From contig CACXED010000111.1 of assembly GCA_902766575.1 (NCBI GenBank), positions 1 through 11,050 on the forward strand: a stretch of DNA of 11,050 nucleotides, written 5' to 3'. Positions within the stretch are counted from its first letter, which is position 1; every line of letters begins with the position of its first letter. A program made the translations under genes and the position numbers. The stretch is from an uncultured Ruminococcus sp. (GTDB lineage: Bacteria > Bacillota > Clostridia > Oscillospirales > CAG-272). Shown here piece by piece: positions 1 to 7,212 of the stretch. The notes under the pieces were generated by a model. The model did not search any database. It was not told where the DNA came from and saw only the letters and a program-made list of their open reading frames with translations.

Positions 1-2282
1 TCGCCGGTGTAGCCCATGTAGGGAAGCGAATACTCAGCCCGATCGGTCTTGCAGCAGACAAAGCCCTCGGAAAAATATCCGTTCGTAAAGACCTCCGAGA
101 GACTTTCGGCGTATCCGCGGTCGATCTCAAAGGTAAGCTCGACCTCGCGGCTCTCGCCCGGGTCAAGGGTCAGCACGAGCGGCTCGCAGCTCTCCGAGTA
201 TCGGTTGAGATTTCCGCTCCCGTCCGCAAGGATTGCCGAGCATCGGTCGGGAACCGCCTTGAGGGTTGAAAAATACTTTTCTGCGCCGCCTATCTCTACA
301 GCTGTATATCCGTCCGACGTGAGCGTCGCCGTGAGCCTTGCTTCGAGCGGCTGATCGGTCAGATTCTTAACCGTCACGCCGAGCCAGAAGCGCTCTCCGA
401 GCAGATCGCCCAGCTCAGCCTTGGGCTTGCCGTTGAAGGTATAGGTCAGCGAAAGCTCCTGCGACAGGGCTTTATCGAGATTGGCAAGCCCGGCTCCCTG
501 AGCGCGCGGCGAGTACTCGACGCCGTCAGACTGTCTGACCGGATCGGCGGTGTTCATCAGAGCGGCTTTGATACTCGAAGCGCGTTTTGAGATAAGCATC
601 GCTCCGCCGAGACGCTGACAGAGCAGAGCGCAGGCTCCGGCTATCTGCGGAGCCGCCATCGACGTTCCCGAAAGTCCCCCGTAGCCGTCGATGATCGTGC
701 TGTATACTCCGCCTCCGACTCCGCAGATATCGGGCTTCAGCGTCAGCGACGGCGTACAGCCCCATGAGCTGAACGCGGATATCTCGCCGACGCCCTCGGT
801 TCTGCCTATGACGGTATAATCCCGGTCGAAGCTCACCCGCTTTATTGACGATGCGGCGAGCCGTTCGCCGTCAGCCTTGGAGATCGAGACAGCGGGGATC
901 GACGCTCCGGTGAGCTCGGGATTTACGATCTCGTCCTCGACGTTATTGTAAATTATCACGCCGACCGCTCCGTGCGACGCGGCGACGTCAGCCTTTTCGA
1001 CAAAGGTTATCTCTCCGCGGCTTACCAGAACGAGCTTTCCCGAGACGTCAAGCCCGGCGTAATCCTCCTCCGAGCCGATTCCCGGCACGACTGCGTAGCG
1101 GAGCGTCTGTCCGTCGAAGCGCGACGAAAAGGTGGAATTGATCACCTTTGACGCCTTGTTCGTATCGGCGTAGTAGACCGGCTCTCCGCCGTGGAGAAAA
1201 TAAGCTCCCCAGACCGCTTCGCCGTCCACGCTGCCGACCGCAAGGGAATAATCCGCGGATGCGGGATAGCTCACCGTTCCGTAATCGGTGTAATCCGAAA
1301 AGGGAAGTCCGAGCTTCAGCTCCGACCCGGCGAGAGCGCTCCTTGCGGAGGAGGTCGACTCGTTCCCGGCGGCGCAGACGATGATACACCCGGCGTCCTC
1401 GGCGCGCTTCAGCAGACTGTTCATTCCCGGGATCAGCTGACGCTCCGCAGAGCCGGAATAGCGTCCGAGCGAGAGGTTTATGACGTCTGCGCCGAGCCTG
1501 ACCGCGTCCTCGAGCGCGGCGATCAGCGCGAAATCGCTCGCCGAGCCGTTCTCGTCAAAGACCTTCATCAGAACGAGCTGACAGCGCGGCGCCATTCCCT
1601 CCATCTCGCCCGCCGGAGTGTATTCCGCTCCGATTATTCCGGCGACGTGAGTACCGTGGTCGAGCGCACCTGAGACGTCGGCGTCGCTGTCGGCGTAGTC
1701 GAAGGCAAAGGGGATCCGCTCGTTTTTATAGATATCGTCGACGGTGATCCCGTTTCGCGTCGCGTGGATGCTCCGGTTTGACAGCAGCGAGCCGATATAG
1801 TCCCGGCTGAGCTTTGGCGAGCCTGCGCTTCCGGAAAACGCGGTGTGATCGACGTCAAAGCCCGAGTCTATCACCGCTACGACGACTCCCGAGCCGTCGA
1901 GCCCGGCGGCTCTCGCGGCTTCGACGCCTACCGCCGAATTGACCGACGCGGCGTATTCGGCGCGGCTCGTCTCACAGAGCGAATAACAGCCCGAAGCCGC
2001 CGCTCCCTCGACAAAGCCGAGCGAGCCGAGCATCAGGTACTGGCTTTCGGACAGCTCGATCGAAAAGCCGTTCATCAGCGTGTCGTAGACATAATTGAGA
2101 CTTGAGCCGGGAAAGCGTCCGAGCGCTTCGTCGGCACATTCCTCGGGCGAGCAGCCCTCGCAGACGCTGACTATCGCGTCTATCCGCTCCTCTGAGGCGC
2201 GCAGCGGCAGAGCCGACGCGGCGATCAGGACGGCGGTCAGCGCGCTCAGAGCGCGGGAAATATTATTATGCAGCTTTAGCAT
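1..2282 (-). CDS. Exported subtilisin-like serine protease (S8, lactocepin/C5a-peptidase type), C-terminus beyond window
   Basis: I translated this frame by hand: 760 codons are open from ATG at 2282 to the window edge, with no stop. Residues 1-30 form a signal peptide (basic start, hydrophobic LSALTAVLIAASALPL); no lipobox. Residues about 31-105 look like an I9 inhibitor propeptide (NGFSIELSES). The subtilase triad is complete: Asp139 in VVAVIDSG, His209 in DHGTHVAGI, Ser541 in LSGTSMAAP, with oxyanion Asn307 in CAAGNES. A protease-associated (PA) domain is inserted at about 365-490, before the catalytic Ser. From about 610 a beta-sandwich of the Fn3_5 type begins, still running at LPYMGYTG, where lactocepins continue for hundreds of residues. 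An SD (AAAGGA, 2295-2300) lies 12 nt upstream, a long spacing. It should be secreted and degrade extracellular protein. Odd: 16 cysteines in the visible part. The family is sure; its anchor and substrate are not visible. Confidence 0.93.
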   Translation of the reverse strand, partial: MLKLHNNISRALSALTAVLIAASALPLRASEERIDAIVSVCEGCSPEECADEALGRFPGSSLNYVYDTLMNGFSIELSESQYLMLGSLGFVEGAAASGCYSLCETSRAEYAASVNSAVGVEAARAAGLDGSGVVVAVIDSGFDVDHTAFSGSAGSPKLSRDYIGSLLSNRSIHATRNGITVDDIYKNERIPFAFDYADSDADVSGALDHGTHVAGIIGAEYTPAGEMEGMAPRCQLVLMKVFDENGSASDFALIAALEDAVRLGADVINLSLGRYSGSAERQLIPGMNSLLKRAEDAGCIIVCAAGNESTSSARSALAGSELKLGLPFSDYTDYGTVSYPASADYSLAVGSVDGEAVWGAYFLHGGEPVYYADTNKASKVINSTFSSRFDGQTLRYAVVPGIGSEEDYAGLDVSGKLVLVSRGEITFVEKADVAASHGAVGVIIYNNVEDEIVNPELTGASIPAVSISKADGERLAASSIKRVSFDRDYTVIGRTEGVGEISAFSSWGCTPSLTLKPDICGVGGGVYSTIIDGYGGLSGTSMAAPQIAGACALLCQRLGGAMLISKRASSIKAALMNTADPVRQSDGVEYSPRAQGAGLANLDKALSQELSLTYTFNGKPKAELGDLLGERFWLGVTVKNLTDQPLEARLTATLTSDGYTAVEIGGAEKYFSTLKAVPDRCSAILADGSGNLNRYSESCEPLVLTLDPGESREVELTFEIDRGYAESLSEVFTNGYFSEGFVCCKTDRAEYSLPYMGYTG

Positions 2283-2323
2283 TTAAGCGGAATTTCCTTT
2301 CTTGCCATGATCAGTTATATTTA

Positions 2324-2352
2324 ATTATACCAGATAGCGACGACGAAATCAA
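2324..2352 (-). promoter_or_regulatory. Sigma-A promoter of the subtilase gene
   Basis: On the minus strand, -35 TTGATT (2347-2352), a 17-nt spacer and a perfect -10 TATAAT (2324-2329) preceded by TGG, an extended -10. Transcription would start near 2317, giving a leader of about 35 nt with the SD at 2295-2300. It points away from the alpha-galactosidase promoter; the two -35 boxes are 61 nt apart. Confidence 0.8.
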
Positions 2353-2413
2353 GACCGAAAACGGCTCAAAGCGCGCAAAACGGACGAATATTTACAAATT
2401 TTCCGATAAGCCC

Positions 2414-2442
2414 TTGACCTTGCGGCGGATTTCTGCTATAAT
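2414..2442 (+). promoter_or_regulatory. Sigma-A promoter of the alpha-galactosidase gene
   Basis: -35 TTGACC (2414-2419), 17-nt spacer, perfect -10 TATAAT (2437-2442) with TGC in front, an extended -10. An AT-rich stretch at about 2386-2404 could act as an UP element. Transcription would begin near 2449, so TTG at 2414 and ATG at 2441, both in frame with the enzyme, lie inside the promoter and cannot be its start. A direct repeat AAAACGG (2358-2364 and 2377-2383, 19 nt apart) lies upstream between the two divergent promoters; it is only a weak operator candidate. Confidence 0.85.
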
Positions 2443-2485
2443 GTTCCTGTCACATCAAATCAAAAGAACACGGAGAATTTCAAAA

Positions 2486-4690
2486 GTGGCTATTATATTT
2501 GACAGCGAAAAGAGAGTATTCAGGCTCGACACACCCTCGTCGAGCTACGCGATGGAGATAAGCCCGGCAGGCTATCTGCTCCATCTCTACTACGGCGCGA
2601 GAGTTCCGGACACCGATCTCGACTACCTGAGAAAACGTCTGACCAACGCCTCGTTCAGCGCGAGCGTCGCCGAGCCGGAGGAGCACGGAATGTCGCTCGA
2701 CACTACCGGACTTGAGTATTCCTGCGCCGGGATCGGAGACTTCCGGATCTCAGCCCTCCAGATACGCGGCGAAAACGGCAACGCGGCGACCGATATCCGC
2801 TACAAGTCGCACAGGATCTACGCCGGAAAGCCGTCGCTCGAGGGACTTCCCGCAACCTATGCCAACTCTGACGATGAGGCCGACACCCTCGAGATAGTCT
2901 GCGAGGACTGCCTTACCGGAGCTGAGGTCACGCTCGTCTACACCGCTTTCACAAAGCTCGACGCGATCACCCGCAGCGTCAGAGTCGTAAACAACGGCTC
3001 AGCCGCCTTTGACATCGAGCGCATCTACTCGGCAGCTGTGGACTTCAACAGCTTCGACTTTGAGCTTCTGAGCCTCGAAGGACGCTGGGCTAAGGAGCGC
3101 ACGCTGGTCAGCCGTCCGATCGAGCACGGACTCCAGGGAATCCAGTCAAAGCGCGGCTCGTCGAGCCACAACAACAATCCCTTCATCGCTCTGGCGAGAG
3201 AGGGCTATACCGAGGAATCGGGCGAGGTCTACGGCTTCTCGTTCGTCTACTCGAGCAATTTCTCGGCTGAGGTCGAGGTCGACTGCATGGACTCGACCCG
3301 CGTGCTGATGGGCATCAACCCGTCGGATTTCAAGTGGAGACTTGAGCCGGGCGAGCACTTCACCGCTCCCGAGACGGTCATGGTCTACTCCGACGGCGGA
3401 GTCGGAAAGATGAGCCGCACCTACCACAAGCTCTACCGTTACAATCTCTGCCGCGGCGAGTGGAAGACCAAGAAGCGCCCGATAATCGTCAACAACTGGG
3501 AAGCGACCTACTTTAACTTTGACGACGACAAGCTCGTCGCCATCGCCAAGGACGCCGCCGAGCTCGGAATCGAGATGCTCGTCATGGACGACGGCTGGTT
3601 CGGAGTCAGAAACACCGACAACTGCTCGCTGGGCGACTGGTATGTCAACGATAAGAAGCTGAAAGGCGGTCTTAAGCCGCTCGTCGACCGGGTGAACGCG
3701 CTCGGAGTAAAGTTCGGAATCTGGTTCGAGCCCGAGATGATCTCGCCGGACAGCGACCTCTACCGCGCGCATCCCGACTGGTGCCTGCACGTCGACGGAC
3801 GCGAGAAGTCTATCGGTCGTCAGCAGTATGTGCTCGATATGTCCCGCGCCGACGTCAGGGACAACATTTTCGAGCAGATGTCGGCTATCCTCTCGAGCGC
3901 GAACATCGAGTACGTCAAGTGGGACTTCAACCGCAATCTGACCGAGGTCGGAAGCGCGCTTCTGCCGCCCGAGCGTCAGGGAGAGGTCGCGCACCGCTAT
4001 ATTCTCGGCGTTTACGAGCTGCTCGAGAGACTGCTTAAGGCATTTCCGAAGCTGCTGCTCGAGGGCTGCTCGGGAGGCGGAGGACGCTTTGATCCCGGTA
4101 TGCTCTACTACAGTCCTCAGATCTGGACTTCCGACGACACCGACGCGCTCGAGCGTCTCGAGATTCAGTACGGCACGTCGATAGTCTATCCGACCTCTAC
4201 GATGTCGGCTCACGTCTCTGCGTCTCCGAACCACCAGACCGGACGGCAGTCGAGCTTCAAGACCCGCGGAGACGTGGCGATGGCAGGCGCGTTCGGCTAC
4301 GAGCTCGACCTGACCAAGCTCACCGAGGAGGAGCGCGGGCTCGTCAGAAAGCAGGTCGCGGATTACCATAAGTATTACGATCTCATCCAGAACGGCGATT
4401 ACTATCGTCTCATCAATCCGACCGAGGACGCGGCTAAGATCACGTCGGCAGCGGCATGGGAGTCGGTCTCTGAGGACAAAAAGCAGGTGCTGCTGACCTA
4501 TGTCGTCATGCGCACTCACGTCCACGTCAGCCGCTACATAAGGCTGCGCGGGCTCGATCCCGAGCTGACCTACACAGACACCGCGACCGGACGCAGATAC
4601 TCGGGCGCGCTGCTGATGAACGCCGGACTGAACATCACCGGGGGCTGGCACGACGGCGAGAGCCGCGTCTGGCACTTTGTCGCCGAGTGA
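2486..4690 (+). CDS. Alpha-galactosidase, glycoside hydrolase family 36
   Basis: 734 residues, the usual length of bacterial GH36 enzymes. I place the start at GTG 2486 (VAIIFDSEKRVF): GGAGA sits 9 nt upstream, homologues commonly begin this way, and in-frame starts further up lie in the promoter. An N-terminal beta-sandwich (about 1-320) precedes a TIM barrel (about 330-640) and a C-terminal beta domain. Visible family motifs: NNWEATYF with Trp338, MDDGWFG with Asp368/Asp369, FGIWFEPEM, nucleophile Asp480 in YVKWDFNR, acid/base Asp550 in WTSDDTDA, and CSGGGGRFDPG. The 70-residue gap between Asp480 and Asp550 matches the GH36 enzyme AgaA (478/548, from memory). It lacks a signal peptide, so it would act in the cytoplasm, removing terminal alpha-1,6-galactose from melibiose or raffinose-type sugars by a retaining mechanism. 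Transcribed alone and divergently from the protease; I see no clear terminator after it. The exact substrate is inference. Confidence 0.96.
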   Translation: MAIIFDSEKRVFRLDTPSSSYAMEISPAGYLLHLYYGARVPDTDLDYLRKRLTNASFSASVAEPEEHGMSLDTTGLEYSCAGIGDFRISALQIRGENGNAATDIRYKSHRIYAGKPSLEGLPATYANSDDEADTLEIVCEDCLTGAEVTLVYTAFTKLDAITRSVRVVNNGSAAFDIERIYSAAVDFNSFDFELLSLEGRWAKERTLVSRPIEHGLQGIQSKRGSSSHNNNPFIALAREGYTEESGEVYGFSFVYSSNFSAEVEVDCMDSTRVLMGINPSDFKWRLEPGEHFTAPETVMVYSDGGVGKMSRTYHKLYRYNLCRGEWKTKKRPIIVNNWEATYFNFDDDKLVAIAKDAAELGIEMLVMDDGWFGVRNTDNCSLGDWYVNDKKLKGGLKPLVDRVNALGVKFGIWFEPEMISPDSDLYRAHPDWCLHVDGREKSIGRQQYVLDMSRADVRDNIFEQMSAILSSANIEYVKWDFNRNLTEVGSALLPPERQGEVAHRYILGVYELLERLLKAFPKLLLEGCSGGGGRFDPGMLYYSPQIWTSDDTDALERLEIQYGTSIVYPTSTMSAHVSASPNHQTGRQSSFKTRGDVAMAGAFGYELDLTKLTEEERGLVRKQVADYHKYYDLIQNGDYYRLINPTEDAAKITSAAAWESVSEDKKQVLLTYVVMRTHVHVSRYIRLRGLDPELTYTDTATGRRYSGALLMNAGLNITGGWHDGESRVWHFVAE

Positions 4691-4749
4691 GCCTGAAAAA
4701 GCAGAATAGGACAGGACACGGTCTTGCAGGTCGAAATCGGTCTTAAGGC

Positions 4750-4778
4750 TTGACAAAAGCGGTATTATGTGCTATACT
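4750..4778 (+). promoter_or_regulatory. Strong sigma-A promoter of the GNAT gene
   Basis: Consensus -35 TTGACA (4750-4755), 17-nt spacer, -10 TATACT (4773-4778) preceded by TGC (extended -10). Transcription would start near 4785, leaving a leader of almost 190 nt before the ATG at 4973. The 4691-4749 stretch before it, after the alpha-galactosidase stop, holds no terminator-like hairpin that I can see. Confidence 0.85.
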
Positions 4779-4787
4779 GTAGTCACG

Positions 4788-4804
4788 GACGATCGTCGAT
4801 CGTC
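4788..4804. promoter_or_regulatory. Inverted repeat at the transcription start of the GNAT gene (operator candidate)
   Basis: A perfect inverted repeat, GACGATC-GTC-GATCGTC (7-bp arms, 3-nt centre), lies about 3-20 nt past the predicted start of transcription. This is where repressors of the TetR, MarR or GntR kinds often bind. As RNA it would make a 5' hairpin, which might instead protect the transcript or compete with the leader stem that uses 4801-4806. DNA operator and RNA hairpin cannot be told apart by eye. Confidence 0.45.
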
Positions 4805-4951
4805 TGAATAAGTTAATGTGGAGCTTGCTGTTTGAAAAGAAACAACGCCTTGGAAATTGTAATGTGAGCGGGAGGCTCGCAAATACAATTCCGCAGAGCC
4901 TCTCGCGGCAGACGGTTATAAAATAATAGGGCTGACGAAAAGCTGTCAGCC
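4801..4951 (+). ncRNA. Structured 5' leader of the GNAT gene, with two competing folds
   Basis: The stretch folds into several hairpins. CGTCTG (4801-4806) pairs with CAGACG (4909-4914) and could close a multi-branched core. Inside it, TGTTT pairs with AAACA around GAAAAG, and a long arm at 4852-4892 has GGAAATTGTA against TACAATTCC (one bulged A), topped by GTGAGC/GCTCGC around GGGAG. An alternative 11-bp stem, 4868-4878 with 4896-4906 (one G-U pair), excludes the top of that arm. A final hairpin, 4930-4951, sits just before the SD AAAGGTG (4958-4964). This is what a riboswitch or attenuator leader looks like, but I match it to no known class, and no U-run follows any stem, so control would be over translation. 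It could also be a dispersed repeat that landed here. Confidence 0.4.
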
Positions 4952-4972
4952 GCTGCGAAAGGTGTTATCAAA

Positions 4973-5587
4973 ATGAAAAACGATTTTACTATCCGTCCGG
5001 AAACCAAAAAAGACTACAGGATCACCGAAAACCTGACCCGCGAAGCCTTCTGGAACGTCTATCGTCCCGGCTGCACCGAGCATTATGTGCTGCACTGCTA
5101 TCGCGGCAGAGAGGATTTTGTCCCCGAGCTCGACCTTGTTATGGAAAGGAACGGCGAGATCATCGGTCACGTCATGTATGCGAGATCCGAAATAATCGCC
5201 GACGACGGCAGGAGGATACCGATCATGACGTTCGGCCCGATCAGCATCGCGCCGGAATACAAGCGTCAGGGCTACGGAACCGCGCTTCTGCGCTATTCGA
5301 TGGAGAAGGCGAGGGAGATGGGCTGCGGCGCGCTTGCGATCACCGGAAATATCGGCTTTTACGGCAAGTCGGGATTCGTCGCGGCAAAGACTGTCGGCGT
5401 TCGCTACGCTGACGATCCCGACGCGGATTATTTCCTGATCGCTGAGCTGATCCCGGGATTTCTTGACGGAGTGTCCGGAACCTACAGGGATCCGGACGGG
5501 TATTTTGTCAGCGACGCCGAGGCTGAGGAATTTGACCGCCAGTTCCCGCCGAAGCTCAGATTGAAGCTGCCCGGACAGCTTTTCTGA
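4973..5587 (+). CDS. GNAT-family N-acetyltransferase (YhbS-like)
   Basis: 204 residues, soluble, cytoplasmic. The fold is that of the GCN5-related acetyltransferases: strand EIIGHVMYAR (62-71), then motif A with FGPISIAP and the pyrophosphate-binding loop KRQGYGTALL (97-106), which holds acetyl-CoA, then a helix MEKAREMGCGA and strand ALAITGN followed by FYGKSGF (130-135), the motif B region. The order and spacing resemble the YhbS group (COG3153); the acceptor substrate is unknown, small molecule or protein. The ATG has a good SD (AAAGGTG, 4958-4964, 8 nt away). It forms a single-gene unit with its own promoter, a long structured leader and a strong terminator 12 nt after the stop. The convergent neighbour is the solute-binding protein. 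A role in detoxifying an amine compound sensed by the leader is conceivable but not shown. Confidence 0.88.
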   Translation: MKNDFTIRPETKKDYRITENLTREAFWNVYRPGCTEHYVLHCYRGREDFVPELDLVMERNGEIIGHVMYARSEIIADDGRRIPIMTFGPISIAPEYKRQGYGTALLRYSMEKAREMGCGALAITGNIGFYGKSGFVAAKTVGVRYADDPDADYFLIAELIPGFLDGVSGTYRDPDGYFVSDAEAEEFDRQFPPKLRLKLPGQLF

Positions 5588-5599
5588 AAAAAACTGACG

Positions 5600-5645
5600 A
5601 ACCCCTCGGCAGGGGAGGCAAAGCCTCCCCTGCCGAGGGGTTTTT
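5600..5645. terminator. Very strong, probably bidirectional intrinsic terminator
   Basis: A perfect 20-bp inverted repeat (5600-5619 with 5623-5642) around the loop AAA, GC-rich, followed on the plus strand by a short T-run (5641-5645). It lies between the convergent stops of the GNAT gene (5587) and the binding-protein gene (5658). Read on the minus strand, the hairpin is followed by GTTCGTCAG and then a run of seven Ts, so it can serve both genes, the minus direction less tightly. Confidence 0.93.
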
Positions 5646-5657
5646 CTGACGCTCGGA

Positions 5658-7136
5658 TCATTTTGAGAGCTCGGCAAAGCCCTCGTTCACCGGAGTCAGC
5701 TTTCCGTTTACGGTCGATTCCACGCCGGTCAGCGCGGAGACGATATCGCGGTTGTCGGTCTCAAAGGATTTTCTGATTATTCCGTCGCGGAGCTGATCGG
5801 CAAATATCGTGTCTCCGAAGTCGAATATGCGGTTCTCGAAGATTATGTCGAGCATCTGCGCGGACTCCTCGTCGCGGGTGTATTTTACCTTGAGCGCGAC
5901 GTCGTAGTAAGCCGGGATAACCTCGTTGTGCGACGCGCAGGCGAGCGCTTCGAGGATAACTCCGGTCATTTCGAGATCGGTATTCGTCTTGGGAATGCCG
6001 AACAGCTCGGCGCCCTCGATGCGCGAGTAGTATTTCTCCTGCGACTCGTCATATTTCGGATAGGGAAGGATTCCGAACTCGGTCTCGGAGTCGCGCATCA
6101 TAGTTGTAATCTGGAAGCAGGAGGCGTTGGTGAACATCGCCTGTCCGTTCTTGAAGAGTTCAAGCTCGGCGTCGCTGGTGGCAGGAGCATAAGTCTCGAC
6201 ATTTCGGTGCCAGATATTGTCGTCCCAAGTGATATCGTAGATTTTCTGGAACACCTCGATCAGCTTTTCATTGGTTGGCGCGGTGTAGACCAGAGCGCCG
6301 TCGGCGTCCTTTGTGATAGTGACCACGCCGGAAGCTATCCAGAAGCCGGGCATGACCTGCTTTACGAGCGAGGTATAGCCGTACTGATCAAGCTCGTCCA
6401 TCACTGTGTTGCCGTCGAGGTCATTGACCGCCAGCCTTGCGACCTCGGCGAATTTGTCGTAGGTCCATTTTCCCTGACGCACCATGTCGTAAAGACTGCC
6501 GACCTGATAATCCTCAGCCATCCCCTTGTTGAAAAGCAGGGCGTGCGTGAAGTCCAGCGCGGAGATGTTAAAATCTCCGACCGCGAAATAGTGCGTTCCC
6601 TGAATCTCGAGATCGCCGTAGAGCTGATCGTTCCAGTAGGGCTTGTCGAAATTAAGATGCGGGATATCCTCGACCGGGACGATCATGCCCTCGGCGGCGT
6701 AGTTGAACATATGCACGCAGCGGCCGATGAACATATCGTAGGTGTCGTCGCCCGACAGCAGGAATTTACGCGGATAATCGCTGCCCTCGACCGTATAGTC
6801 GTAATACTGCTCGTTCAGCACGAAATTGAAGCGCTCCTCAACATTCCGGTTGCGCTTGTAGACCGCGTCGTCGAGGACGTCTCCAGTCTCCTCCTTCTGA
6901 TCGAGATAGGGATAGAACAGAGGAGTTGTGCGGGTCATTACGTTGAATTCATAGCCGCCGAAGTCGAAGCTTCCTAGATCGTCCTTGACCGATGTATCCT
7001 CAGCTTCGGTCGTCGAGTCGCTCGCGGCGGAAGTATCATCGGTATGATCCTTATCATTTCCGGTCTCTCCGCAGGACGCCGCGAAGGAGATCAGCAGAGC
7101 AGCCGCGATAAAAAGACTGATTTTCTGCTTTTTCAT
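5658..7136 (-). CDS. Lipoprotein extracellular solute-binding protein (ABC-type, carbohydrate-like)
   Basis: 492 residues. Signal peptide MKKQKISLFIAAALLISF ending in AAS-Cys22 marks a lipoprotein anchored outside the membrane, followed by a Ser/Thr/Asp/Glu-rich linker (about 24-52). The rest resembles the large family 1 solute-binding proteins of Clostridia: DAVYKRNRNVEERF (about 90-103), LLFNKGM, a GKWTYDKF helix (222-229), a calcium-loop-like DLDGNTVMDELD (239-250) followed by QYGYT, and FGILPYPKYDE. SD AAAGGA (7146-7151) lies 9 nt before ATG. It is clearly paralogous to the protein at 9383-10879. No permease or ATPase gene is near, so it is an orphan binding protein here. It is divergent from an AraC-type gene with overlapping promoters, suggesting control by that regulator. 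The ligand is unknown; a sugar is the usual guess. Confidence 0.9.
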   Translation of the reverse strand: MKKQKISLFIAAALLISFAASCGETGNDKDHTDDTSAASDSTTEAEDTSVKDDLGSFDFGGYEFNVMTRTTPLFYPYLDQKEETGDVLDDAVYKRNRNVEERFNFVLNEQYYDYTVEGSDYPRKFLLSGDDTYDMFIGRCVHMFNYAAEGMIVPVEDIPHLNFDKPYWNDQLYGDLEIQGTHYFAVGDFNISALDFTHALLFNKGMAEDYQVGSLYDMVRQGKWTYDKFAEVARLAVNDLDGNTVMDELDQYGYTSLVKQVMPGFWIASGVVTITKDADGALVYTAPTNEKLIEVFQKIYDITWDDNIWHRNVETYAPATSDAELELFKNGQAMFTNASCFQITTMMRDSETEFGILPYPKYDESQEKYYSRIEGAELFGIPKTNTDLEMTGVILEALACASHNEVIPAYYDVALKVKYTRDEESAQMLDIIFENRIFDFGDTIFADQLRDGIIRKSFETDNRDIVSALTGVESTVNGKLTPVNEGFAELSK

Positions 7137-7156
7137 TACAAATTTTCCTTTCTGAA

Positions 7157-7185
7157 TTTACTTTTACGCTCGAATGTGCTATAAT
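7157..7185 (+). promoter_or_regulatory. Promoter of the AraC-type gene
   Basis: -35 TTTACT (7157-7162), 17-nt spacer, perfect -10 TATAAT (7180-7185) preceded by TGC (extended -10). Start of transcription near 7192. Its -10 shares two bases with the -10 of the divergent binding-protein promoter. Confidence 0.7.
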
Positions 7186-7212
7186 TATATCATAGATATA
7201 CGCCGATGTATA
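7184..7212 (-). promoter_or_regulatory. Promoter of the solute-binding protein gene (5658-7136)
   Basis: On the minus strand, -35 TATACA (7207-7212, four of six consensus bases), 17-nt spacer, perfect -10 TATAAT (7184-7189) preceded by TGA (extended -10). Start near 7177, giving a leader of about 40 nt. The weak -35 suits a promoter needing an activator, and the neighbouring AraC-type protein is the obvious candidate. Confidence 0.65.

Noticed and set aside
2356..2369. Catabolite-response (cre) site before the alpha-galactosidase
   Set aside because: The core AANCGN is present but about four of the other conserved positions do not fit the consensus.
3146..4756. 536-codon open frame antisense to the alpha-galactosidase
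   Set aside because: It is a shadow of a GC-rich, strongly codon-biased gene. The predicted protein has no recognisable domain, and the sense strand shows complete GH36 motifs.
4816..4926. 36-codon leader-peptide gene
   Set aside because: No SD upstream and no run of a single regulatory codon; kept only as part of the leader finding.
5928..6977. 349-codon open frame antisense to the first binding-protein gene
   Set aside because: Shadow frame with low-complexity Val/Ile/Glu-rich product, no SD or promoter, opposite a clear lipoprotein gene.
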